64,000 nucleotides of DNA from positions 61,772,578 to 61,836,577 of the forward strand of contig NC_088919.1 in NCBI RefSeq assembly GCF_963576675.1. The letters run 5' to 3'. Source of the DNA: Euphorbia lathyris. Lineage: Eukaryota; Streptophyta; Magnoliopsida; Malpighiales; Euphorbiaceae. Below the pieces are notes generated by a model. It searched no databases, had not been told where the DNA came from, and saw only the letters and a program-made list of their open reading frames with translations. A program made the position numbers and the translations under genes. Shown one piece after another: positions 46,790 to 57,199 of this stretch. How positions within the stretch are numbered: position 1 is the stretch's first letter; every line of letters begins with the position of its first letter.

Positions 46790-48329
46790 AACCTCCTCGC
46801 ACTTAAAACTTTACTTGTCCCCAAGTAAACTAGAAAACTAAACCCGCAATCACAAGCAAGCTAGAAAACCTCCCGGTTTGACTAGGTGCTTGACACAATT
46901 TCGAGCATCTGTAATTACATGCATTCGGAAATACAAAGTAGAGACACGATATCCAAAAGCCGCATTTCGATTATCATAGGTCATATGTTTTAAGAAAAAG
47001 GACACATGTTCAATTAAACGAGCTTAAGGGGATAGCTAAGTAAAACACCTCACCATAGGTAGTTCACTCATTTCACACAATTTTAGTGGCTAAAGTGTTT
47101 ACTCTCGGCTTATGTTCTTGCTTAGGATTACGTTGATTTCGCACGTTCATCCGAGTTCCTCTACTATGCTATATGACTCCGATGATATCAAAAACAGCCT
47201 CGAATTGGGGTTGTAATGTGGTTAGAGGGTTAAAGGTACAACAAGGGTTAGGAGTTCTAGCGCTAGAAAAACAAAGTTTAAAATGGCTTTAGCAAATTGT
47301 GAAGTGATTGAGCTTTTTATTTGCATATATTTTTTCTGAGACGTTCTAATTTTAAGAACTGGGAGATAGAGTTCTCCTTCTTTTGTTCGTCTCTTTTCTT
47401 TTCTTTTTCTCTTTTTTTTTCTTTTTCTCTTTTTTTTCTTTTTGGATAGTGATGCTCATTCACTTCTTAGCCTTTTGGCTTGCTACTATAATGCCATAAA
47501 CAAAGATAAAGCGCTAGAAGAAAACAAAGGCTCAATGTGAGCTTTGCAAAAACTCGGGTTAAGTAGCAAACCAAGTGATGGTTTGCAAAAATTGGGTTAG
47601 AACGAAAGAAAAATCTACAAACTACAAAAATACAGGCTCAAAGGGGCTTCCTAGAGTGGATGAAAAAGAGAAAATAAGGTAAAGAAAAGGGTTAATACTA
47701 ATGAGGCTGATTCATCGTTTACCATCTCAAATCATTGCATGTAGGTTCAACTCAGTATTAGGTGCAAAATCTGTAATCTTTCCACAAGTCAAAGCATTCA
47801 CACAAAAATGTCAAGAAAAAGAGCTTTTTGATGTTCGCTCTTTGGGCTCAAATTCAACTCACAGTTCTTGGGTTTCAATTTTGTGCTTACTAGTTCTCCC
47901 CAAACTCAAGTTTAACATCACATGCCTTCAATTCTAAAGTTATCTACCTAAGTAATGATTTTAGCATTTCTTCAAAAGTAGGGTCTAAATGCAAACTTTA
48001 GCTCATGCTTTTACAGATACAAGGATTGTGTCCTACACCTAAACTAGTTGTCATGCAATCTTAGATTCGGTTCTCAACCCTTAAAGACAAATAACGAGGT
48101 TTAGATTCGAAGGAGGTTCACGGTTTTAGGTCCTAAACATGCAAAAACATAAATAAAACCCGAAAACGCTAAACTAAACTAGACACGACGCAACAAAAAA
48201 TTTAAAAAAATATATACAATTTTTGTAAGTTTGTCACCCTCCTCCTCACACTAAAAATGTGCAATAAGTTCCAACATTGCATATAAGACACTAAGCGCAA
48301 GTGAAAGAAGTTAGGGTGGAGAAGACAAC
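46790..48329 (-). other. Athila-B polypurine tract and 3' untranslated region
   Basis: The minus strand ends gtgcgaggaggtt (46790-46802) against the 3' LTR, the polypurine tract position. At 47391-47443 the + strand is a 53-base run of only C and T, so the minus strand there is pure purine. No envelope-like ORF is recognisable; the longest open frame, on the + strand at 47701-47937, looks accidental. Confidence 0.7.
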
Positions 48330-51300
48330 TTACTGATCATCCTGAAGACGCAGAATTTGAACACCCGAATTGTCTTTACCGAGATAAAGTTTGAGTCGAT
48401 GTCCATTTACTTTCTGGGTGATTCCATCTTTTCCCACAATCTCAACCATACCGGAGGGATGTGCGTCAAGAACTGAGAATGGTCCGTACCATCTACTCTT
48501 GAGTTTGCCAGGGAAGAATCTCAATCAAGAGTTATAAAGTAGTACTTGGTCGCCTTTATGGAAGGTTTTCCACTGTACTTTCTTATCATGCACCCTCTTG
48601 GTCCGTTCTTTATACAGCTTAGCATTCTCGTAAGAGTTATACCGGAGCTCATCTAGTTCATGTAGTTGTGTTAACCGTAGGTCACTTGAAAGTTTGGGGT
48701 CAAAGTTTAGAAATTTCAGTGCCCAATAAGCTTTGTGCTCTAATTCAACAGGCAAATGACAAGATTTCCCGAAAACTAAATGGTAGGGGGACATTCCTAT
48801 GGGAGTTTTGAATGCCGTCCGGTATGCCCAGAGAGCATCGTCCAGTTTAAGACTCCAATCTTTTCTAGCATTCCCCACTGTTTTCTCAAGAATACGTTTT
48901 AGCTCTCTATTTGACACTTCTACCTGACCACTCGTCTGGGGGTGGTAAGGTGTTGCAACCCTATGGGCTACGCCATACTTCTGGAGCAATATGTCAAACT
49001 GTTTATTGCAAAAATGGGATCCCCCATCACTAATGATAGTCCGGGGGGTGCCAAATCTAGTAAAGATATTCTTTCTCAGGAATTTTATCACTACTCGAGC
49101 ATCGTTTGTGGGTAGGGCTTCGGCCTCTACCCATTTGGAGACATAATCAACCGCGACAAGAATGTATTGGTTGTTGTGTGACATAGGGAAGGGTCCCATA
49201 AAGTCTATGCCCCAAACATCAAATAGCTCACAGACGAGTATGCCTTGTTGAAGCATTTCGTTTCTCCTGGAGACATTTCCTACTCTTTGGCATGCATCAC
49301 AATATTTAATATAACTATTGACATCACTATGCATTTGTGGCCACCAAAACCCGCTTTGGAGGATTTTTGCCACTGTCCTATCTGGTCCAAAGTGGCCACC
49401 TGGTTCCCTAGAGTGGCACATGTTAATCACTGACTCTACCTCTTCCTCAGGTATACATCTCCTAATCATGCCATCGGTGCAGAATCGAAATAAATAAGGT
49501 TCCTCCCAAAAATATTGTTTGCTTTCAAACAGAAACTTACGTCTTTTGTTTGCATCTAAATCAAGAGGAAGAATGTTACCGACTTTGTAGTTCGCGATGT
49601 CTGCAAACCAGGGGAGAGTTTTTACCGAATATAACGCTTCATCCGGAAATACCTCCTTGATTTTCTCATGTTCTATGGGTTGCTGATCTGACTCCAACCT
49701 GGATAAGTGATCCGCTATCACATTTTCCACTCCTTTCTTGTCTCTGATCTCGATGTCGAACTCTTGGAGTAGTAAAATCCAACGGATCAGCCTGGGTTTT
49801 GCATCTTGCTTACTCATCAAGTATCTTAAGGCTGCATGGTCAGTAAAAACAATCACCTTAGAGAGCACCAAATAAGATCTAAATTTATCAAAGGCAAAAA
49901 CTACAGCTAGCAATTCCTTTTCAGTTATTGAGTAATTCTGTTGTGCATCATTCAAGGTTTTGCTAGCATAGAAGATAGGGCGAAAGAGTTTATCCACCCT
50001 TTGCCCAAGACAGGCTCCTACAGCCAAATCACTGGCATCGCACATTAATTCAAAGGGAAGGGACCAATCCGGGCTCACCATAATAGGTGCTTCGATTAAT
50101 TTCTTTTTCAATAATTTAAATGCAGACATACATTCTTCATTGAAATTAAAATCAGCATCTTTCAGTAATAATTGAGTGAGGGGTTTAGTGATTTTTGAAA
50201 AATCCTTTATGAACCGTCTATAAAACCCCGCATGTCCTAGAAAGCTCCTAACCAATTTTACACTGGTAGGAGGAGGCAGTTTTTCAATCACTTCAATTTT
50301 TGCCGGATCGACCTCGATCCCCTTTCCCGACACCTTGTGTCCTAACACTATGCAGTTTTGGACCATAAACTGGCACTTTTCCCAATTGAGTGCCAAGTTC
50401 TTATCTTCACAACGTTCTAAGACTCGGTCCAAGTTTTCAAGACATTGATCAAAAGTAGGTCCTACAACATTAAAATCATCCATGAAAATTTCTAGGAACT
50501 CTTCGACCATGTCAGAAAACATAGCCATCATACAGCGTTGGAATGTGGCAGGGGCATTACATAATCCGAAAGGTATCCGCCTATATGCGAAAGTTCCATA
50601 GGGACAAGTGAATGTGGTTTTCTCTTGGTCCAAAGGGTCCACAGGAATTTGCATATAACCGGATAGCCCATCTAAAGTACAGAAAAATTCGTGTCCTGCC
50701 AAACGTTCCAACATTTGATCAATAAATGGTAAGGGAAAGTGGTCTTTACGGGTGGCCTCGTTCAATTTCCTATAATCTATGCATACACGCCAACTCGTAA
50801 CCTTTCTAGTTAGGATTAATTCCCCTTTTTCATTTTCCATTACCGTTGTTCCCCCTTTTTTGGGCACGCATTGAACCGGGCTCACCCATTGGCTGTCAGA
50901 AATTGGAAAGATGATACCTGCGTCGAGGAGTTTTATAACCTCGGCTTTTACCACCTCTTTCATGTTAGGATTGAGCCATCGTTGAGGTTGGGCAGATGGC
51001 TTAATCTCTTCCTCAAGCAACATCCTATGTGTGCAGATTTTGGGGTCGATGCCTTTGATGTCGTGGATTGACCATCCAAAGGCCCCTTTATGTTGCTTCA
51101 GCACCTCTACCAATCTTTCTTCCTGTTCAACTGTCAACAAAGAAGAAATAATAATGGGTAAATCTGTGGGAGGTTGAAGAAAAACATATTTTAGATTGTT
51201 GGGCAAGGGCTTAAGCTCCAATTCTGGAGGCTCCTCTAGTGAGGTTTTGGGTTTAGGTTTGATCTCACGATCAAGGTCCTCTTTTCGACCCTTGACCCAA

Positions 51301-52316
51301 TAACATTTTTCAGGTGGGAGGTCTTCGAATGGTTCATTCAAGTTTTCACATTCCTCGCCACCTAGACCGAGTTCTAAAGAGGCATTTCTTATGCTAAGGT
51401 CAACTTCCTCAATACATTCGTCTATTAGTGCATCCACAAAATTACAGCTTTTGGAACGCTCTTGAGGAAATTTCATAGACTCATAAACGTTAAATGTTAC
51501 CTCTTCGTCCTGCACCCTTAGGACCAATTTACCTCCATGGACGTCTATCAATGTCCTACCGGTTGCAAGGAACGGTCTCCCGAGAAGAATGGGGATGGAG
51601 TCATCTTCTTCCATGTCGAGGACCAAAAAATCGACCGGGAAGATCAGTTTGTCCACCTTCACCAATACATCTTCAACTATGCCTCTAGGTCGTGCGGTTG
51701 ACCTGTCCGCTAGCTGCAGCGTCATGTTTGTTGGTTTAGGCTCTCCGAGTCCCAATTTCCTGAAAATTGATAAAGGCATAAGATTAATACTTGCTCCTAA
51801 ATCACATGATGCCCTATCTATGTGCATGTTGCCTATCCTACACGGGATGGTAAAGCTCCCTTGATCTTTAAGCTTGGGGGGCAATTTATGAGTGATTATG
51901 GCCGAGCATTGTTCTGTTAAAGCCACTATCTCATTCTCCCCAAACTTTTTCTTTTTTGACAACATGTCTTTAAGAAATTTTGCATAGTTTGGCATTTCCT
52001 CTAGTGCCTCCATTAATGGAATATTGATTTCTAGTCTACTAAGGATTTCCGAAAACCGAGCAAATTTCTTATCTAAGTTGGCCTTTTTCTGTTTCTGAGG
52101 GAATGGCAGTTTTGGTGCATAAGGCCTAACTACTTTTTCTACAGCTACTCCAGGAGCTGGAGTTTCAGATACGGGACTGGGGTTGCTTACCACTTCTGGT
52201 TCCCTACTTACCTGTGGTGATGGTTGTGTTTGTGATTGAGGTGCTACGAGTGTGTCCACTTCCTTGCCACTCCTTAGGGCGATGGCTTGAACCGTTTCCT
52301 CTTGTGAGAGGAAGGC
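48330..52316 (-). pseudogene. Athila-B pol: protease, reverse transcriptase, RNase H, integrase, one stop
   Basis: Counting from the Met at 52259, 1244 codons are open. Protease DLGASINLM is near residue 153 and [15 protein letters not shown] near 225. Reverse transcriptase spans about 430-700 with catalytic MDDF at 593-596, and RNase H has [13 protein letters not shown] near 740. In integrase, the [15 protein letters not shown] zinc region is followed by Asp (GIDFMGPFP), Asp (IISDGGSHF) and Glu ([11 protein letters not shown]). A single TGA at 48522-48524 separates the last 64 codons ([18 protein letters not shown]). Upstream of 52259 the frame is continuous back to the TAG that ends gag. 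The Met at 52259 is therefore probably internal. Confidence 0.93.
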
Positions 52317-52782
52317 CTATTGGCATTCCCTTTCTTCTTGTCTGATTGCGGCGAGTTGGTTGCTCAGGGTCCTACATGCCTCCTCGTTGGCTGCTAGTCG
52401 GATGGATATCTCTCTTAAGAGGGTCATTATTCCTTCTGAACGCTCTGTTTGCCTGTCATAAAAATCAGAATCAGAAGGGAGGTATGGAAGGGCATCCGTG
52501 GGTGCCACGTATGGCGCCGGTGGATATCGTGTGTGCTCCTGATCATAAAAGTTGTAAGTTGGGGGTTCGGAGTTATACCTTTGACGATTACCCAAATAAC
52601 TTACATTCTCACCTCTAGGTATGTAGTAGTTGACATGGCATACCTCACCGGGGTGATTCTGGCCACATCTTGCGTAAAACGGTGTCCTTGTTTGGCTATC
52701 ACGGCTGAGTGAAGCCACAAGGAAATCCATTTTTGTGTTGAGATCGGTCATGGACGGTTTTGGAGCTCTGTTGTCCATAATT
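52317..52782 (-). CDS. Athila-B short gag lacking capsid
   Basis: The most plausible start is MDNRAPKPSMTDLNTKMDFL near 52780; the open frame extends upstream to 52907, but that part is hydrophobic low-complexity leader translation. About 154 codons follow, containing a degenerate knuckle (ARCGQNHPGEVC, with the first Cys absent) and a Pro/Tyr-rich tail to RQEERECQ. A TAG then precedes the in-frame [19 protein letters not shown] that leads into pol. Athila gag normally carries a capsid region of several hundred residues before the knuckle, as Athila-A does; here it is absent. The element would need another gag to form particles. Confidence 0.7.
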
Positions 52783-52973
52783 GCTGGAAGAACGATTTTA
52801 TAAGTACAAAAATGTAATATTACAAAAATGAAGTAATAATATATCAACAAGTATTTGTATATGCAAGTATGAATATAAACAAGTATATATATAAACGATA
52901 TAAACAAGGATATTCACAACGAATGCCTAAACTAACAAATCGACCTTTGGTTCGATATTGCAGAAGAAATAAA

Positions 52974-52991
52974 TCCCCGGCAACGGTGCCA
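52974..52991 (-). other. Athila-B primer-binding site (tRNA-Asp, one mismatch)
   Basis: The + strand reads tccccggcaacggtgcca, one base different from the tRNA-Asp 3' end (t for c near the CCA). Six bases separate it from the 5' LTR. Confidence 0.92.
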
Positions 52992-52997
52992 AAAACT

Positions 52998-54597
52998 TGA
53001 TGTGCCTCACGGCGTTCGCGCCACAAGGCTCACTAAGGGATAAGTGTACCCCGTCGTTATCAAGTAATAAAATTCTGGAAAAGTCCAGGTATCGTCCACA
53101 GGATTTATTTCTGCAAGTATCAAGCTACTTGGTTTCAGGTGTTATCTAGGCTTTGGGGGTTTTGAGTTTGGTTTTGCTTAAGTTAATCTACTCCTAGGTT
53201 GAATTATACTACTCCTAGCTAAGCTATCTAATGCTAACTAAGTTATTCTACGCCTAATTAAGTTACTCTACCCCTAATTAAGTTAAACTACTCCTAGGTG
53301 ATCTTTTACCAATGTAATTATCCGAAGGAACATGAAGGGATACGATGATAATGAAAATAGATTGTTTAGACAACAGAATTAAAACCTAATCTAAGTCACT
53401 TGTGTCCGAGGCGATTAACCCTACCTATCCTCTTGAGGTTCCTAGTTCGTGATTCCCTTGTAAGGCCGAAACTAGCTCTAAGGCTCAGCAATTTGGGCTT
53501 AATCTTCTATAGGGTCGTCAATCCTATAGGCACTGACTAGGTCAGATTCAGCTCGCAATATGTGCCAACTTAATTTTGGGATTATCGAATGAGTTAAAGC
53601 AATCAGACAAAGCATAAGACAAAGATTAAAGCAATAAAACAATTGAATAAACAAAACTATAATATATATCAAAGATGAAAAGTATTGTCACGAAGATACA
53701 ATGAGCCTAGGATTCATAGCATGGATCAGAGGCTAGACAGAATGTAAAAGAAGAAAAATCCCTTTCAGGGAACCTGTCTACCAATGCAGGCGTCTTCCTA
53801 GGACTTAAGGATGGAGCTTGAGCAATCCTCGGTGAGCGGAGCTTCGGAGGTGTCTTCAATGGAGGTTTGAAGGATATGGAGGAGGTGGAGAGGATTTCTC
53901 AAGGTGAAAGCTAAGAAAATTACAAAGATAAAAGATATCTAATTTACAATGGAAAAGTTCTATTTATAGATGTAGCTCGGGCCCTCTTTTTGACCTATTT
54001 CGTGTCCTTATGCAGGTGGGAAATCGTGGGACCGATCGTGGAGTCGTGGGGGAAAAACTTATATTTTTGACCAATTCCCGTAGGTCAGCTCGCCGAGCAG
54101 GCCGCGCTGCTCGGCGAGCTGGGCCCCAGCTCGCTCGAGCAGGCTCCTGGAGGCCTGCTCGGCGAGCTGGCCTAAAAAGGCCAATCCGACGAGCGGTTTT
54201 GCCCTGCACGCTTCCGCACTGTTGCTCAATGTCCCATGATGTAACTTTCGCCCGAACTTATCCCTGCGCATGCACGAAAACTCCAAATAGCATTAGTCTC
54301 AAGGCTAAATTGACCCGCCAATCGCTCATTTTGAGCAAACGCTCCGTTTGGTGCGACTTTTGGTGGATCAATTCGCTATAAAAGATAACGGAATTATAAC
54401 ATATATGCCATTTTGGCCATAATTGCCTAAAATGATCAGAAAACGAGCCCAAACAACGAAAAGTTAATAAAACATTTCCAATTTCTAACTAACTCACACA
54501 AAAGCATATAAATGCGAGAATTGATCGCTTATTCACGAAATAACACTAAAAACCGTCCTAAAACCGTACCCAAAGATAGGGTTTTTTACCCCTATCA
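52998..54597 (-). repeat. Athila-B 5' LTR, with TATA box
   Basis: 1600 bp, + strand tgatgtgcctcacgg to acccctatca. The minus-strand TATA box is at 53960-53969. It carries the shorter palindrome array at 54085-54173. Confidence 0.93.
54085..54173. repeat. Palindrome array in Athila-B 5' LTR (short form)
   Basis: About 89 bp: gctcgccgagc, gctcggcgagctgg, a fused ccagctcgctcgagcagg and a final gctcggcgagctgg. It lacks about 97 bp present in the 3' LTR array. Distance to the TATA box is 116 bp, as in the other copy. Confidence 0.9.
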
Positions 54598-54602
54598 ATG
54601 AC

Positions 54603-54829
54603 TTTCCTTCTGTTATGCTGAGTTGCACTCCACTCAGCTTGTGTTGTGTTCTCATGCTGACTTTGTCCTGTCTTACTTTTTATTTTTGTTTTCATTTATA
54701 TTTATACTCAACATTGAACAAACATATTAGTACAATTAAATCAAAACACTTAAATTTAATTGCCTCTTAATCATGGATTAACTTAAATAATTTTGTCAAA
54801 TCAAAATCATGTGGAAAGGTGTTTCAACA
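54603..54829 (-). repeat. Copia2 5' LTR, outer part
   Basis: 227 bp ending ggtgtttcaaca on the + strand. It matches the 3' LTR remnant at 26182-26376. It rejoins 43832-45089 once Athila-B is removed, for a total of 1485 bp. Confidence 0.92.
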
Positions 54830-55794
54830 GGATTCAGTTCATTCCTACCCCCATCGCCATCCCTTAGGGCCGCTCCTTACTCAGACCTTCTACCATGGCG
54901 CCACCCTCTCCGGACCTGGTCGTTACACTCTCTCCTCCCTCGCCATCCCTCTGGGAGCCCACTAATAATAATTCCCACATTTTCCTCCTCTGTCAGTGAT
55001 AGATTCGCTAAACTCTCCTCCATTTCCAACCTCTAATCTTAGCAAAGGTTCCAGCCAAACTCTCTAACACACTACACTAATGTAGATAAATAAAGACAAT
55101 CAAGTAATGAACAAATTCACCAAAAGAAGCAGGAATCTAATTCATCCAAAAATATCAGTCAAGCATAAAGTGTAACGTTCTACTATAGATCTTAAATTAA
55201 ACAACCCGCAACCCAATAGTTAGGATTCAATGGAATACCTCTGGTTTCCAATATCAGGAAATCAACCACTTTCGTCCTATCCACTTGTAGCCTCCTGAAC
55301 CCCAATCACGACCGCCACTAGCTGAACTCCAGCCACCTTATTTCGCTGCAGATTGTCGCCCTTGACCTGCTTCTACGATAATGATACTTAGATAAGAAGA
55401 CATAGAACCACAAGACCTCAGACCTAAATAACCTCTCACACTTGAAAGGGGAGACAAATCATAACTCTCATAGTGCTATGGAAGCAAAACGAAGAGATGG
55501 TGATATCGCCTAGGTTGGAGCCCACATCTATCTGATTACGAAAAGACTATTCTGTCTATTAGTCGTTGGTTTTGATTAATGTTTTAAATTTTCTATAGTT
55601 TGTTGTAATTTAATTTTTTTTTTATTTAATTTGATTTTACATTTACTTTATGTTTACTTTTCTCGGTTTACTTATGTATTTATAAGTCAAAGGTGAATTA
55701 AGTACTTTGATTGTTTAGATTTTTATTGATTGACAATTTAATTTTTAAAATGTATGAATTTAGGATTTGTAAGAGAAAAATATATAAATAATCT
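54830..55794. other. Flank of Copia2, no gene recognised
   Basis: Positions 54830-55045 are GC-richer (catcgccatccc, ctccctcgccatccc words) and have an open frame on the + strand. Its translation (FYHGATLSGPGRYTLSSLAIPLG in another frame, read in parts) is unlike any family I can name; it may be an exon fragment. From 55550 to 55794 the sequence is copy 1 of the noncoding repeat also found at 56925 and 60775. Confidence 0.45.
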
Positions 55795-55800
55795 GTTTGT
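55550..55800 (+). repeat. Noncoding module A, copy 1
   Basis: AT-rich block with the ordered words tagtttgttgtaattta, acttatgtatttataagtcaaaggt, tttttattgattga and ttttaaaatgtatgaattt. Related copies lie at 56925-57125 and 60775-61030. In this copy the CC-NBS-LRR fragment follows directly, so it may be a last intron or flank of that gene. Confidence 0.65.
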
Positions 55801-56160
55801 GAGAAAATGGTGGAAATAAGTGATAATGCAATGACATTTACGAAACTTGAAGTATTGGAGTTAGAGGGTCTGCCACAACTGAAGAACATATGCTGCAAAG
55901 CTTCATCATTGCCATGTATAAAGAGGATAAGAGTACTTGATTGTCCATTGCTAAAGAAGGTTCCATTGAACTCTGAGATTCTCAAGGTACGTAAGATTGT
56001 GATTGAAGCAGAAGATCAATGGTGGAAGGATGAAATGAAGGATCAAGGTATCAAAGATGCCTTTCAATCATGCTTCAGAAGTTATCCGCCAAGAACACGA
56101 ATTGGTCGCGCTCCGCATCATTATTTTGATATCTGGAACTCAATTTATGTTGCACTTTGA
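55795..56160 (+). pseudogene. CC-NBS-LRR resistance gene, 3' end only
   Basis: The open frame (117 codons from ATG at 55807, ending in TGA) reads FTKLEVLELEGLPQLKNICC, LPCIKRIRVLDCPLLKKVPLN, then RKIVIEAEDQWWKDEMKDQG. This is the last leucine-rich repeats and the W-rich tail typical of RPS2/RPS5-like coiled-coil NBS-LRR immune receptors. P-loop, NB-ARC and most LRRs are absent upstream, where a noncoding repeat lies instead. It is either the last exon of a gene whose 5' part is lost, or a duplicated fragment. The Met is unlikely to be a native start. Confidence 0.8.
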
Positions 56161-56264
56161 TTGATCATAGATTGTAATTGAAAGTAAAGAGAATTGAATT
56201 GGATATATGTTTTTGGTGTTTATAGTGCAATAATAGATGTTTCCCTTGTAAAAAAAAGCCATAG

Positions 56265-56690
56265 TTTTATTTAAGATTGATATTATTATTTCAGCAATAT
56301 CGTATGATTAATAAAGGTGTTAAAATAAATTATGGTGATATAATTATAATAATATGTGTCTATATATGGTATAGAAGCTTAACGCACTATTAACCTTTAA
56401 AGTTGGACGCAGATCTTGAAGATACTAGATTTAATCGAATATTCGATAAAAAGATCCAAAATGGCACCAAGTAGTTGCCTTATTTTGACCAAACTGGTCA
56501 AATGTGGTCAAAATATGTTAAAAGTTCATTTCAATTCTAAATCTTTTTTCCTCAGATATTCAGTTTAATATAGTATCTCTAGGACCCGTGTCCAGACCTT
56601 TAATTTATCTGAAATGTTGGTCTTTACCTCCATAACCTATTAGAGGCATCATTAATTTAATTAGATAATTAGATTATTTAGAGAATATTT
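56265..56690 (+). repeat. Noncoding module B, copy 1, with three W-boxes
   Basis: Shares with 60300-60690 the order gattaataaaggtgttaaaataa, gatcttgaagatactaga, a W-box cluster, then ttcaattctaaatctttt and cctcagatattca. W-boxes (TTGACC or its complement) are at 56485-56490, 56496-56501 and 56506-56511, the first pair facing each other. W-boxes are WRKY transcription-factor sites (established knowledge). Confidence 0.7.
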
Positions 56691-56924
56691 TATGAGATCC
56701 ATCTATGCCATGAATGTTGTCGTTTAACATGAAAACACAAGTAAAAACAGCCAAAATGACAATAAGATGATTTTTCCCAGCCATGGCCAAAAGTGAGAAC
56801 AGGGGAATGTACAAGAAAAGAGGAAGAATAATATGTATTTATAGAATGATATAAACCTCGAGTTGTTGCTTTTGAAAAAAAAACTTAAATGATAGACATC
56901 ATTTGATAATTAGATAATTGATTA

Positions 56925-57125
56925 TTGGTTTTGATTTATGGTTGAAAATTACTGTAGTTTGTTTGTAATTTAGATTTTTTAAGATTTTATTTGATGTTCC
57001 ATTTTTAATGGATTTAACTACTTAGATATTTTAGATTTTTATTGGTTAATGATTTAACTTTTAAAATGTATAAATTAGGATTCCTACAAGAAAAATATTG
57101 CTTAAATAAAATAAAGAGGATTATT
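56925..57125 (+). repeat. Noncoding module A, copy 2
   Basis: Shares ttggttttgatt, gtagtttgtttgtaatttaga, tttttattggttaatgatttaac and ttttaaaatgtataaatt with copies 1 and 3. No LRR exon follows it. Confidence 0.6.
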
Positions 57126-57199
57126 TAGGTTTTCTAAAAATATACTAACTTTTATTTAAGATTAATCAATATTATTATTTTAAAAATAGATAAGGTTCG

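Larger units (their letters stand above)
45090..54597 (-). mobile_element. Athila-B: complete Athila-type element, recent insertion
   Basis: LTRs 45090-46789 (3') and 52998-54597 (5'), perfect target duplication atgac (45085-45089 and 54598-54602), tRNA-Asp primer site, a short gag, a nearly intact pol and a polypurine tract. Apart from the palindrome array, the LTRs differ only by scattered single bases, so it is the youngest-looking Athila copy here. The capsid part of gag is missing and no envelope-like ORF is seen between pol and the 3' LTR. Confidence 0.93.
26182..54829 (-). mobile_element. Copia2: SIRE/Maximus-type Ty1/copia element, interrupted twice
   Basis: In minus-strand order: 5' LTR (54829-54603 then 45089-43832), tRNA-Met primer site, gag, pol, extra ORF, polypurine tract, and a 3' LTR of which only about 195 bp remain (26376-26182). 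Athila-B lies in its 5' LTR (target duplication atgac) and the Tekay-type element in its gag (target duplication gtcgg). Joining across both restores LTR and gag continuity relative to Copia1. No target duplication for Copia2 itself can be tested, because its 3' end is truncated. Confidence 0.92.

Noticed and set aside
25080..54834. ggatt as a target duplication of Copia2 (25080-25084 and 54830-54834)
   Set aside because: The left copy is over 1 kb away from the truncated 3' LTR and sits within unrelated LTR-like sequence. A five-base match is expected by chance.
54830..55045. A protein-coding exon next to Copia2
   Set aside because: The frame is open but I cannot match it to any family. It has no splice or start context that I trust, and it overlaps LTR sequence at its start.
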